DNA of 64,000 bases from NCBI RefSeq assembly GCF_030317115.1, contig NZ_JASZYF010000025.1:20813-84812 (forward strand). The letters run 5' to 3'. The position numbers and the translations under genes are program-made. The notes under the pieces were generated by a model. It did no database searches. It worked only from the letters and a program-made list of their open reading frames with translations, and was not told where the DNA came from. Positions within the stretch are counted from its first letter, which is position 1. The number at the start of each line of letters is the position of its first letter. Shown here in pieces: positions 45,416-54,049 of this stretch. The stretch is from Variovorax gracilis (lineage in GTDB: Bacteria; Pseudomonadota; Gammaproteobacteria; Burkholderiales; Burkholderiaceae_C).

Positions 45416-46144
45416 TTGAAGCATTCGAGCCAGAAAACGGCCATCAGCATCTTGTTCGCGGCCGTGTTGACGGCCTGCGGAGGCGGCGGAGGAGGCGAAG
45501 GAGGCGCTGACACCGGCTCCGTCGCAGCAGCCGTCTCGAAGCCGGCGACCGACACCAAGCAGGAGGGTGCAGCCGCGCCGACGAAGGTCCTGGGTTGCAC
45601 CGTCGAGCTCTACGGCGATTCGATCATGGCGGGCAACGGCACCGAGGAAACGCCCGCGATGACGCTCCAGCGCCTTCGCCCCAACCTGCAGGTGACGGCC
45701 GACCACGCGGTGGCAGGCACCATGCTCACCATGCTGGCGCCGACTTTCGACGGCGCCCCGCGCACCGCGCGTTACGTGGTCATCGAGAACGGCGTCATCG
45801 ATTCCTGGCAGGGCATTCCCGTTCCACTGTTCTTGAGCACGTACAGCGCCATGATTTCGCAGCTTCGCGCCGAAGGCCGGGTGCCGGTGCTCACGGGCTT
45901 CGCTCGCCAGGCAGTGGGCGGCCTGCTGAGCCAGCAGGATGTGACCGAGCGGGACCTCTACGACGCGCTCCTCAAGAACTACGCCGCCGAGCAGAACGTC
46001 GCTTTCGCAGATTGGGGCGCGGTGCGTTTCGATGGCCCCGCGGATCTGATGGATTTCGTGCACCCCGACAAGACCTACAGCGACCGCCTGGTCGAGCAAC
46101 TGGCGACGACGCTGGACACGATCGCGCCGGAGTGCGCGAAGTAG
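45416..46144 (+). CDS. SGNH/GDSL hydrolase-like lipoprotein
   Basis: This 242-residue lipoprotein has lipobox Cys21 (AAVLTAC) followed by a glycine run. An SGNH hydrolase core comes next, with block I nucleophile Ser69 (ELYGDSIMAGNG), block III Asn in IENGVIDS, and a late His/Asp segment (DFVHPDKTYSD). It should act at the cell surface or in the periplasm on ester bonds. The start is TTG 45416 with AGAGG upstream. No ATG fits. The signal peptide begins at once after this codon, which supports it. Confidence 0.8.
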   Translation: MKHSSQKTAISILFAAVLTACGGGGGGEGGADTGSVAAAVSKPATDTKQEGAAAPTKVLGCTVELYGDSIMAGNGTEETPAMTLQRLRPNLQVTADHAVAGTMLTMLAPTFDGAPRTARYVVIENGVIDSWQGIPVPLFLSTYSAMISQLRAEGRVPVLTGFARQAVGGLLSQQDVTERDLYDALLKNYAAEQNVAFADWGAVRFDGPADLMDFVHPDKTYSDRLVEQLATTLDTIAPECAK

Positions 46145-46150
46145 GCGCCT

Positions 46151-46165
46151 TGCTGCTTCGCAGCA
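46151..46165. terminator. Hairpin TGCTGC-TTC-GCAGCA after the GDSL gene
   Basis: This perfect 6-bp stem with a 3-base loop lies six bases after the stop of the SGNH hydrolase gene. No strong U-run follows, so termination is uncertain. Confidence 0.35.
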
Positions 46166-46272
46166 TGCGGGCGTAGGCCCTTTGCGCGCTCCGTCCTAGG
46201 CCATTCGCCAGATTTGCGAGCGCCTCCGCGCGCCGGAAACTGGATGTTTCCATCAGGCTTGTCGGAGGTCAT

Positions 46273-46929
46273 GTGAGCGCCGAGTCGTCTCCTGTCGTTT
46301 CCGACGCGGCGCCGGGCTGGTTCGGCAAGCTGCCCGGCATGGCCGACTTCGCGCATCGCCGCCTGCCCGATGATTTCCGCGACGCCTGGGAGCGCTGGTT
46401 GCGCCACGGCCTGGCGCGCCTGCGCGTCACCCACCAGGACTGGACCGAGCGCTATCTCGAAGCGCCGATCTGGTGCTTCGTGCTCGGCAACGGCGTCATC
46501 GGCGGGCCATCGTGGGTCGGCGTGATGATGCCTTCGGTCGACGGCGAGGGGCGCTGCTTTCCCTTCACGCTGACGCAGGAACTCGTCGCTCCTCGCTCCG
46601 AACTCAAGGGCGAGGCGCTGGCCGACGTTCGGCAATGGTGGGGCGTCGCGATCCAGGCCGCACGGGAGGGGCTGGACAGGAACCTCGATGCCATCGCCTT
46701 CGAAGTGCTGCTGCACCAACTGTTCGCGAACCAGGCGGTGCGAGTCGCGGACCAGGACAGCGGGGCCGCGCTCGCGCTGCCGGTCGTCGGCCAGTCCCTG
46801 TGGTTCACCGATCCAAGGGCGGAAGGCGGGCTCGGCATGGCCAGCCAGGCCCTGCCGCAGGACGACCAGTTCGAGGCGCTCTTCGGCTACCCGCCGGGCG
46901 CCTCGGCGCAAGGTCTGGAGCCGTCGTGA
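46273..46929 (+). CDS. tagF: Type VI secretion-associated protein TagF
   Basis: This 218-residue protein of the TagF/ImpM family (DUF2094) has the diagnostic start GWFGKLPGMADFAHRRLP and later TQDWTER-like and WCFVLGNGVIGGPSW segments. In Pseudomonas, TagF keeps the type VI system silent and is countered by PpkA phosphorylation. The start is GTG 46273 behind a strong GGAGG. The downstream kinase and phosphatase are its classical partners. Core secretion genes are missing from the window. Confidence 0.9.
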   Translation: MSAESSPVVSDAAPGWFGKLPGMADFAHRRLPDDFRDAWERWLRHGLARLRVTHQDWTERYLEAPIWCFVLGNGVIGGPSWVGVMMPSVDGEGRCFPFTLTQELVAPRSELKGEALADVRQWWGVAIQAAREGLDRNLDAIAFEVLLHQLFANQAVRVADQDSGAALALPVVGQSLWFTDPRAEGGLGMASQALPQDDQFEALFGYPPGASAQGLEPS

Positions 46930-48047
46930 ATGCCAAGGCCAGCGATGCCCCCACGGTCGCGCCGACCGTGCGCAGGGCGATGGACAACGTCGAAGCCGGC
47001 CGCCTGCCGGTGGGCAGCCGGCTCGCCGAATTCGAGGTGACCCGCATCGTCGGGCAGGGCGGTTTCGGCGTGGTCTACGAGGCCTGGGACCCCACGCTCG
47101 AAAGAGTGGTGGCGATCAAGGAGTACCTCCCCTCCCTGCTGTCGGCGCGCCAGTTGGACGGCGCGGTCGTGCCGCTGTCCGAGCGGCATCGCGAAACCTT
47201 CGATCTCGGCATGCGCAGCTTCATCAAGGAGGCGCGCCTGCTGGCCCAGTTCGACCATCCTTCGCTGCTCAAGGTCTACCGGTCGTGGCAGGAGCGCGGC
47301 ACCACTTATATGGTCATGCCGTTCTATCGTGGCGACACGCTGCGGCAGGTGCTGGCCGCCACGCCGGGCGGTGTCGAGGAGGCCTGGCTGCTGCGCATGA
47401 TGGACGGCGTGACGCAGGCGCTGGCCGTGATGCATGCGGCCCAGTGCTACCACCGCGACATCGCGCCCGACAACATCATCCTGCTCGAAGGCTCCGGCCG
47501 GCCGGTGGTGCTCGACTTCGGTGCGGCGAGGCGCGTGATCAGCGACAAGACGCAGACCATCACCGTCATCCTGAAGCCCGGCTATGCGCCCATCGAGCAG
47601 TACGCCGACATGCCGGGCATGGCGCAGGGCGCGTGGACGGACGTGTATGCGCTGGCGGCGCTGATGCACGTCGCGGTGTGCGGCCGGGCCCCGCCGCCCT
47701 CCGTGGCGCGGCTGCTGAGCGACGCCTATGTGCCGCTCGCGACCAACGAGGCCCTGCTGCAGCACTACAGCCCGCGGCTGCTCGCGGCCATCGATGCGGG
47801 GCTCGCCGTGCGGCCCGAAGCGCGGCCACAGTCGATGGCGGCGCTGCGCGAGGCACTCGGGCTGGCAGCGGTGCCGGCGACGAAGCGGCCGATGGCTGCC
47901 AAGGCGAAAGGCGGCGTCAAGGCGGCGGCCCCGGCGCCGCCTGTCTCCACCCACAAGAACCGCCTTATCGCGGCGGCCGCCATCGCGGCGCTCGTCGCGA
48001 TCGCGGCGGGATGGTGGCTGCTGCAGAGCGGCACCATATTCATATGA
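46926..48047 (+). CDS. Ser/Thr protein kinase, PpkA-like, type VI-associated
   Basis: This 373-residue membrane-anchored kinase has glycine loop GQGGFG (43-48), Lys65 (VAIKEY), Glu102, catalytic Asp178 in HRDIAPDN and metal Asp197 (LDFGAAR). The usual Lys after HRD is Ala, a change I associate with this kinase subfamily. A single membrane span near 342-360 ends the protein, with almost no periplasmic tail, unlike PpkA, which has a large one. The start is GTG 46926, overlapping tagF. The partner phosphatase gene follows after 15 bases. Confidence 0.88.
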   Translation: MNAKASDAPTVAPTVRRAMDNVEAGRLPVGSRLAEFEVTRIVGQGGFGVVYEAWDPTLERVVAIKEYLPSLLSARQLDGAVVPLSERHRETFDLGMRSFIKEARLLAQFDHPSLLKVYRSWQERGTTYMVMPFYRGDTLRQVLAATPGGVEEAWLLRMMDGVTQALAVMHAAQCYHRDIAPDNIILLEGSGRPVVLDFGAARRVISDKTQTITVILKPGYAPIEQYADMPGMAQGAWTDVYALAALMHVAVCGRAPPPSVARLLSDAYVPLATNEALLQHYSPRLLAAIDAGLAVRPEARPQSMAALREALGLAAVPATKRPMAAKAKGGVKAAAPAPPVSTHKNRLIAAAAIAALVAIAAGWWLLQSGTIFI

Positions 48048-48062
48048 AGTGAGGGGGCTTCA

Positions 48063-48797
48063 GTGGACATCGAGATCGTCACCTTGTCGAAGAAGGGCGG
48101 CCGGCCCTACAACGAAGACGTGTTCGGGCAATGGAGCGACGGCCGCTTCGTCGCCTGCCTGGTGGCCGATGGCGCAGGCGGGCACGGCGGCGGCGACGTG
48201 GCCGCTGCGACCGCGCGCGCCAGCGTGCTCGACGGCTTCGCCGCGGCGCCGGGGCTCGACAACGCCTGCCTGCGCCGTCTGCTCGAGCAGGCCAACCGCG
48301 ATGTGGTCACGCGCCAGGCCGAGGGCGGCATCCTGGCGAACATGCGCTCCACCCTGGTGATGGCTGCGCTCGACCTGCGCGACCAGGAACTTGCCTGGGC
48401 CCACAGCGGCGACAGCCGTGCCTACCTGTTCCGAGGCGGCGCGCTGGAGGCGCGCACCGTCGACCACAGCCTGGTGCAGCAGATGGTTGCCGGCGGCATC
48501 CTCGACGAGGAAGGCGCTCGCCTGCATCCGCAGCGCAACCTGCTGCTGTCGGCCCTGGGCGATGCGGACGGCATGCTGGAGATCGCGGTGTCCGAGCGCA
48601 TGCCGCTCGCCGCCGGCGATGCATTGCTGCTGTGCAGCGACGGCATCTGGGAAGTGCTGGGCGATGCATCTCTGCGCGGCGCGCTGCAGACGTCGCGCAG
48701 CCCGGACCAATGGATCGAGAAGATCGACGCCGAGGTCAAGGCGCGCGCCAGGCCCGGGTACGACAACTACACGGCTGTTGCGATCTGGCTCGGCTAG
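48063..48797 (+). CDS. PP2C-family Ser/Thr phosphatase, PppA-like
   Basis: This 244-residue phosphatase has the PP2C metal-binding motifs: NED near 17-19, Asp36-Gly (VADGAGGH), GDSRAY, CSDGIWE and the final YDNYTAV. It has no membrane segment. It should reverse phosphorylation by the kinase encoded upstream. A Shine-Dalgarno of GAGGGGG precedes GTG 48063. Together with tagF and the kinase gene it forms the post-translational control cassette seen in type VI clusters. Confidence 0.92.
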   Translation: MDIEIVTLSKKGGRPYNEDVFGQWSDGRFVACLVADGAGGHGGGDVAAATARASVLDGFAAAPGLDNACLRRLLEQANRDVVTRQAEGGILANMRSTLVMAALDLRDQELAWAHSGDSRAYLFRGGALEARTVDHSLVQQMVAGGILDEEGARLHPQRNLLLSALGDADGMLEIAVSERMPLAAGDALLLCSDGIWEVLGDASLRGALQTSRSPDQWIEKIDAEVKARARPGYDNYTAVAIWLG

Positions 48798-48800
48798 GTT

Positions 48801-49184
48801 CTAGCGCGTGCGTCCCCGCGGCCGCTGCGGCCGGCGGACCACCGGCTGTCCGAGTTGCCAGCCGGGCGGTGTGTAGATGTCCGCCAGGCTGATGCCTTCG
48901 ATGCCGTAGTGGATCTCGGTGCCGGCGGGTACGCCGATCGCCACGAGGGCGGCCTGCAGTTCCGTGCGGGCGGCGCCGACATCCACGACGTCGAGGTCGA
49001 CCCGCGTGTAGGCCACCGGGCGCTGGCCGCCGGGAGAAGCTTCGCCGAGAGAGTCTCCCCAGCCGAGCACCGATCCGAGGCTCTTGCTCCGGAGCGCCTG
49101 GTCGATCTTGTCTTCCCGGAGGTGGAGGCGGTCGTCATCGTCCTTGGCGACCGGAATCTTGACGGCCATGAATTGCGTGCGCAT
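48801..49184 (-). CDS. Hypothetical protein
   Basis: This 127-residue protein is of unknown family. It starts MRTQFMAVKIPVAKDDDDR. The middle reads RVDLDVVDVGAARTELQAAL, and the end is arginine- and proline-rich. It lacks a signal peptide. A TTG seven codons upstream could also start it. It converges with the phosphatase gene, three bases from its end, and is divergent from the EF-G-like gene. Its position inside a type VI-like cluster makes a role as an accessory or immunity protein conceivable, but nothing in the sequence shows this. Confidence 0.6.
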   Translation of the reverse strand: MRTQFMAVKIPVAKDDDDRLHLREDKIDQALRSKSLGSVLGWGDSLGEASPGGQRPVAYTRVDLDVVDVGAARTELQAALVAIGVPAGTEIHYGIEGISLADIYTPPGWQLGQPVVRRPQRPRGRTR

Positions 49185-49269
49185 ACCGCCGTCATTGTCC
49201 GGCAAAGGCGTCGGCTTGCGCCGGGGCGGTCAATCCCGTACCCTCATTCGCCCGTCAAGGAGACCACCC

Positions 49270-51330
49270 ATGGCAAGCCGATCGAACGGCCTCGCGGCCG
49301 AAATGGAAGCGGTGAGAACGCTGGCGCTCGTCGGGGCGTCAGCCTCGGGCAAGACCACCCTTGCTGAAGCGCTGCTGCACAAGTCGGGCGCCATCGGTGC
49401 GCCGGGCAGCATCGAACGCGGCAGCACCGTGAGCGACCATGATCCGCTCGAGCGACGCATGCAGCATTCGCTCAATGCCTCGGTGATGCACCTGACGCAC
49501 GCCGACACGCGGATCCATTTCATCGACACCCCCGGCGGCCCCGATTTCCTCGGCCAGAGCCTGCCGGCCCTGGAGGCGGTGGAAACGGCGGCGATCGTCG
49601 TCAATGCCAGCACCGGCATCGAGCCGATGGCCGTGCGCATGATGGAGTACGCCGCCTCGCGGCACCTCACCCGCATGATCATCGTGAACAAGATCGACGC
49701 GCAGGGTGTCGATCTCGCAGGCCTGCTGGAGCAGATCCAGGCCACCTTCGGCCGCGAATGCCTGCCCCTGAACCTGCCCGGCGACGCAGGCGCGCGCGTC
49801 GTCGACTGCTTCTTCAACCGCGAGGGGCAGTGCGACATCGGCGGCGTCGATGCGGCCCACCGCGCGCTGGTCGAGCAAGTGGTGGAGGTCGATGCGGCTT
49901 TTGTCGACCGCTATCTCAACGACGGCGACGTCGATCCCGGCGAACTGCACGCGCCGCTCGAACAGGCTCTGCGCGAAGGCCACCTGATTCCGGTCTGTTT
50001 CGTCTCGGCGCGCACGGGGGCCGGCGTGGCGGAACTGCTGGACGTGATCGTCAAGCTGCTGCCCGACCCCACCGAAGCCAACCCGCCGGACTTCCTGGTG
50101 GGCGAGGGCGCGGCGGCCAAGCCGATGCAGGCCACGCCCGACCCGTCGAAGCACGTGCTGGCGCACGTGTTCAAGGTCACGGTGGACCCCTATGTCGGCA
50201 AGCTGGGCATTTTCCGGGTGCACCAGGGCACGGTCACGCGCGACAGCCAGCTCTATATCGGCGATGGCCGCAAACCCTTCAAGGTCGGCCACCTGTTCAT
50301 GCTGCAGGGCAAGGACCACGTGGAGGTGCCGCGTGCGCTGCCGGGCGACATCGTGGCGGTGGCGAAGGTCGACGACATCCGCTTCGACTCCGTGCTGCAC
50401 GACGCCGCCGAGGACGACCACGTGCATCTCGCGCCGCTGGATTTTCCGATTCCGGTGCACGGGCTGGCCATCGAGCCCAAGCGGCACGGCGACGAGCAGC
50501 GCATGTGGGAGATCCTCGGCAAGCTGGTGGGTGAAGACCCATGCCTGAGGGTAGAGCACGTGGCCACGACCAACGAGTCGGTGGTCTACGGGCTGGGCGA
50601 ACTGCACTTGCGCATGCTGCTCGAAAGACTGCGCGAGGTGTACCGCTTCGAAGTCAACACGCGACCGCCGCGCATCGCCTACCGCGAGACCGTCACCATC
50701 CCGGCCGAGGGCCATCACCGCCACAAGAAGCAGACGGGCGGGGCCGGGCAGTTCGGCGAGGTCTTCCTGCGCATCGAACCGCTGGCGCGCGGCGCTGGCT
50801 TCGAGTTCGTGGATTCGGTCAAGGGCGGGACGATCCCGGGCCAGTTCATACCGGCGGTCGAGAAGGGCGTGCGCGAGGTGCTGGTGACCGGTGCGATCGC
50901 GGGCTACCCGGTGGTCGATGTGCGCGTGGTGGTGCACGACGGCAAGCACCACAGCGTGGACAGCAAGGACATCGCTTTCGCCACGGCGGGCCGCAAGGCC
51001 TTCATGGCCGCGATCCGCGAGGCTCGCGCGATCGTGCTGGAGCCCATCGTGGAAATCGAGATCGCTGCGCCCGACGGCTCGATCGGCGACGTCACCGGCG
51101 ACCTCTCGTCGCGGCGCGGGCTCGTCACCGGCACGTCGAACATGGCGGCGGGCTCCGTGGTCATTCGCGGCCAGGTGCCGATGTCCGAGTTGTCGAGCTA
51201 TCAGTCGCGCCTGAACGCCATGACGAGCGGCCAGGGGCGCTACACGATCGCGCTGTCCCACTACGAGGCGGTGCCGCCCGCGGTGCAGCAGACGCTGATG
51301 GGCCAGTTCCGCGTGCGTGACGACGAATGA
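49270..51330 (+). CDS. EF-G-like GTPase (FusA paralogue)
   Basis: This 686-residue protein has the EF-G domain order. Its GTPase domain is altered. The G1 loop is GASASGKTT (22-30) in place of GHIDAGKTT. The switch II motif is DTPGGPDF, with Gly90 where EF-G has its catalytic His. NKID is normal. Domains II-V follow (HKKQTGGAGQFGEV; SVKGGTIPGQFIPAVEKG). Such paralogues, sometimes called EF-G2, lack clear ribosome function. The chosen ATG gives the family's N-terminus. It is embedded between the two halves of a type VI-like set. Confidence 0.88.
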   Translation: MASRSNGLAAEMEAVRTLALVGASASGKTTLAEALLHKSGAIGAPGSIERGSTVSDHDPLERRMQHSLNASVMHLTHADTRIHFIDTPGGPDFLGQSLPALEAVETAAIVVNASTGIEPMAVRMMEYAASRHLTRMIIVNKIDAQGVDLAGLLEQIQATFGRECLPLNLPGDAGARVVDCFFNREGQCDIGGVDAAHRALVEQVVEVDAAFVDRYLNDGDVDPGELHAPLEQALREGHLIPVCFVSARTGAGVAELLDVIVKLLPDPTEANPPDFLVGEGAAAKPMQATPDPSKHVLAHVFKVTVDPYVGKLGIFRVHQGTVTRDSQLYIGDGRKPFKVGHLFMLQGKDHVEVPRALPGDIVAVAKVDDIRFDSVLHDAAEDDHVHLAPLDFPIPVHGLAIEPKRHGDEQRMWEILGKLVGEDPCLRVEHVATTNESVVYGLGELHLRMLLERLREVYRFEVNTRPPRIAYRETVTIPAEGHHRHKKQTGGAGQFGEVFLRIEPLARGAGFEFVDSVKGGTIPGQFIPAVEKGVREVLVTGAIAGYPVVDVRVVVHDGKHHSVDSKDIAFATAGRKAFMAAIREARAIVLEPIVEIEIAAPDGSIGDVTGDLSSRRGLVTGTSNMAAGSVVIRGQVPMSELSSYQSRLNAMTSGQGRYTIALSHYEAVPPAVQQTLMGQFRVRDDE

Positions 51331-51352
51331 GGGGCGCCCGGCCCCATCGGCC

Positions 51353-52483
51353 TCACACCTGCGTCGAGCCGAAGTAGCTGTCGCTCAAGCCACCCGGGTT
51401 TCGAGAGCGCGCGAGGGGCTGGTCGGCCGGCAGGAAGCGCTCGAACAGATCGCGCACGAAGGCGCCGCCACGGCCTTCGTGCGGCGCGGCGGTAAGGTAG
51501 AGGCCGCGCCAGCGCGGCGAGTGCGGACCGTGACCGTTGCCGAAGATGCGGTGCGTCACCCCGCGCAGACCTTGTTGCAGCGAACGGACCTCCTCCACGA
51601 AGACATGGATGGCCTGCCGGCGAATCGGGTCCCGCTCGCCACGGAGCAGTGTCATGCGCAGCGCGTGGAGACGCTGCGTGATCTCGCCGAACAGCGCGTC
51701 GAGTTCGGCGCCGGCCCCGATGCGCGGCGCCGCGTCGAGGGACAGGCGGTGACCGAGGGCTTGCGCGAGCACTTCGTCGGGCAGGGCGGCGCGCACGACG
51801 TCGTAGCCGTTCAGTTGCTCCAGGCCGGTCACGAAGAAATAGACCGGCAGGAGCAGTCCCAGGTGCTCCGCCGCTTCGTGGACCAGCGTGCGCAAGCGCA
51901 TCGCGACGGCCTCTCTCTCGGCGGCGCCGCCGAGCAGGGTGGAGGCGCCCACGCACACCACGATGCCGTTGAGCGGCAGGCGCTCGCGGCGCTCCGCGAG
52001 CTCCAGCAAGGCGCGGTACCAGAGGCTTCGTTCGTGCGGGTCCCCGGGATCGCCGAGCGCCGCGGGGCTCGTCTCGATGGCGATCATCGAGGGCAGGCCG
52101 CGCCAGTGCCAGAAGGCGTCGTCGCGCTCGGCATACGGTGCCGATGACGATGAGCCGACCGCGGCGTCGAGCAGGCCCGCGACATTGGCCGATGCATCGC
52201 CGATGAAGACGAACCACGGAATCGCATAGAGGGGATTGCGCACGACGGGCGGTGCGGGCGCATGCAGGAGCGCCTGGCGTGCCTGGGCGAGGGATTGCTG
52301 CAACTCGCCGGGTCTCGACGGCGCTTCCTTCTCCTGGCCCAGCGCCGCGATCCGCAGGCGCAGCATGCGCCGGCGCGCCGAACGGCTCGACCCCAGCACG
52401 AACCACCACAGGCTCAGGAAGGCCAGCAGGCACAGCGCCAGCAAGGGCCAGAAGTGGGCGGGCAGTTGCGTCATGGCGGTCAT
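51353..52483 (-). CDS. TssM/IcmF-like N-terminal protein with broken Walker A
   Basis: This 376-residue protein matches the N-terminal third of TssM (IcmF), the inner-membrane component of type VI machines. It has a membrane span at about 11-31 and the IPWFVFIG lead-in to the nucleotide loop. The hallmark RLPLNGIVVCVG is at about 169-180. Full TssM proteins exceed 1000 residues, so the periplasmic part is absent. The loop reads GDASANVAG (95-103) in place of GxPGSGKTT, so it should not bind ATP normally. Its ATG lies three bases after the stop of the upstream TssL-like gene. Confidence 0.78.
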   Translation of the reverse strand: MTAMTQLPAHFWPLLALCLLAFLSLWWFVLGSSRSARRRMLRLRIAALGQEKEAPSRPGELQQSLAQARQALLHAPAPPVVRNPLYAIPWFVFIGDASANVAGLLDAAVGSSSSAPYAERDDAFWHWRGLPSMIAIETSPAALGDPGDPHERSLWYRALLELAERRERLPLNGIVVCVGASTLLGGAAEREAVAMRLRTLVHEAAEHLGLLLPVYFFVTGLEQLNGYDVVRAALPDEVLAQALGHRLSLDAAPRIGAGAELDALFGEITQRLHALRMTLLRGERDPIRRQAIHVFVEEVRSLQQGLRGVTHRIFGNGHGPHSPRWRGLYLTAAPHEGRGGAFVRDLFERFLPADQPLARSRNPGGLSDSYFGSTQV

Positions 52484-52485
52484 CG

Positions 52486-53814
52486 TCAACGCGGGACGGT
52501 CTCGAGAAACGCGAAGTCGGCGATCACTCGCGCGCCGAACTCGCTGACGGCCAGCGACTCCCGCAGCCGCTGGAGATAGGCCGAGGCGAGTTCGAAGGGC
52601 GGCCTTTCCGCGGGCTCGCTGAATGGAATCGGCGACGACAGCGCGGTGAGCAGCACGGTGCCGAAAGGCGGCGCGACCAGCCAGCTCGCAGGAATATCGC
52701 GGCCGAGTTCGAGCGTCTCGCCGGCGCGCATGCGGGGCTGCAACTTGCCGGCATTGAGGTGCATCACCGCGCCATCCGCCGTGTAGTAGTCGACCCAGAG
52801 ATAGCCCTCGGCATTGGCGTTCGTGACCTGGATGCGCACCGGGTCGCCTTCGCGAAGCCGGCCATCGCGCGCGGAGGTGGCGGCGACTTTCAGGCCGAGC
52901 TTCTTGTCCAGGTTGCGCGCCTGGTAGGGCTTGAGGATCGCCACGACCTCGCAATGCGGCCACACGCGCAACTGGAGGTCGAAGCGCACGGTGCCGACGC
53001 CCGGAACGGCCCTCACCGCGCGCTCGACGCTGGCGACCTCCTCGGGGCGCGAGACGAAGCCGCTCACGCGGACTTCGCCGTCCTTGGCCGCGGTCACGGC
53101 AAGGTCGGAGCAGCCAAAGGTCTGGAACTGCTGCTCGACGCGCTGCACCAGCGTGGGCTGCGGTTCGCCCGGCCGCGTCAGCAGGAACCACAGCAGATAG
53201 GCCAGCGGGACCAGCAGCGCCAGCGCGCCGCCGGTGCGCAACAGGGCGCGCTGACGCCACTGGGGATCGCGCGGTCCCGGCGGATCAGGCACGCCGTAGG
53301 GCTGCGGCGTGATGCGGTCCTGCGCGAGCGTCTCGATCGCGACGGGTCGCACCGCGAGCTGCTGCCCGTGCAGGTCCTTGAGCTTGCCGAGCTCCCCGCC
53401 TTCACCGCTCTCGAAGTAGTACTGGCCCTTGAACCCGAGCACCAGCGCATGCCAGTAGACCTCGCGGACTTCCTCGTCGCCGGCCTGCAGCGCCGAGAGG
53501 TGATGGAAGAACTCGGTCTGCGCGTTGTGCGAGTTGAAGAGCGCGACCTGCAAGGGCGCCACTGCATCGGTGCAACCGGGGTGGCGCGCCAGGATCTCGT
53601 CGAACCAGGCGACCATCGCGAACAGGGCCGACTCCACCTTGTCGGCCGGCCTGCCCAGCTTGCGGGCCGCGGCGCGCGCTTCGTCGAGCAGTGCGCGGGC
53701 CTTGCGCTGTGCCGCCTCGCACGAGTCGCTGACCCGGCCGGCGGCGATCGATGCGTCCAGCGCGAGGCCGAACGACAGCAGCGCGGAGAAGCAGTCGAGC
53801 ATGCGGGGAGCCAT
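52486..53814 (-). CDS. TssL/DotU-like protein with BON-like and DUF4384-like C-terminus
   Basis: This 442-residue protein has an N-terminal DotU/TssL cytoplasmic domain (about 1-165; KVESALFAMVAWFDEILAR; FFHHLS; YYFESGE). A membrane span (194-213), a BON-like periplasmic segment (about 228-285, VSGFVSRPEEVASVERAV) and a region like DUF4384 (about 320-440; GYLWVDYYTADGAVMHL; TALSSPIPF) follow. Standard TssL ends soon after the span or carries an OmpA-like peptidoglycan-binding domain. The start is ATG 53814. It is the first gene of a two-gene unit with the TssM-like gene. Confidence 0.78.
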   Translation of the reverse strand: MAPRMLDCFSALLSFGLALDASIAAGRVSDSCEAAQRKARALLDEARAAARKLGRPADKVESALFAMVAWFDEILARHPGCTDAVAPLQVALFNSHNAQTEFFHHLSALQAGDEEVREVYWHALVLGFKGQYYFESGEGGELGKLKDLHGQQLAVRPVAIETLAQDRITPQPYGVPDPPGPRDPQWRQRALLRTGGALALLVPLAYLLWFLLTRPGEPQPTLVQRVEQQFQTFGCSDLAVTAAKDGEVRVSGFVSRPEEVASVERAVRAVPGVGTVRFDLQLRVWPHCEVVAILKPYQARNLDKKLGLKVAATSARDGRLREGDPVRIQVTNANAEGYLWVDYYTADGAVMHLNAGKLQPRMRAGETLELGRDIPASWLVAPPFGTVLLTALSSPIPFSEPAERPPFELASAYLQRLRESLAVSEFGARVIADFAFLETVPR

Positions 53815-53960
53815 GCATCGCTCGCGGCTATGCTTCAGTGGCGACGGGAGTCCCGTGTGTGCGCCTTCTTCGATGGCACATGCTTGTCCCCCTGTCGTTT
53901 CTTGGATATGGAATCGATTCTTTCCACGCGCGCGGGCGCGCGCCATACCGCTTGGGAGCT

Positions 53961-54035
53961 ATGTCGTTCGGGGAGCGCTTCTGCTTGATGTGCGGTGCGT
54001 TCGCCGGTATCTTCAACCTGCTGAGTCACTTCTGA
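53961..54035 (+). CDS. Possible 24-residue peptide upstream of response regulator
   Basis: This short ORF has GGGAG four bases before its ATG. The product starts MSFGERFCLMCGAFAG and has a hydrophobic end. It lies 14 bases before the response regulator gene. It could be a small protein or only chance. A longer in-frame version from ATG 53880 is also open. Confidence 0.25.
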   Translation: MSFGERFCLMCGAFAGIFNLLSHF

Positions 54036-54049
54036 CGCTGGGGTAAGCC

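Noticed and set aside
51353..53260. Longer version of the TssM-like ORF starting inside the TssL-like gene
   Set aside because: The upstream 260 codons are a shadow of the TssL-like gene in another frame. The ATG at 52483 gives the proper membrane anchor.
53900..53960. Alternating GC tract near 53927-53943 as Z-DNA or a terminator
   Set aside because: The stretch is short and is expected in DNA of this composition. It has no position-specific support.
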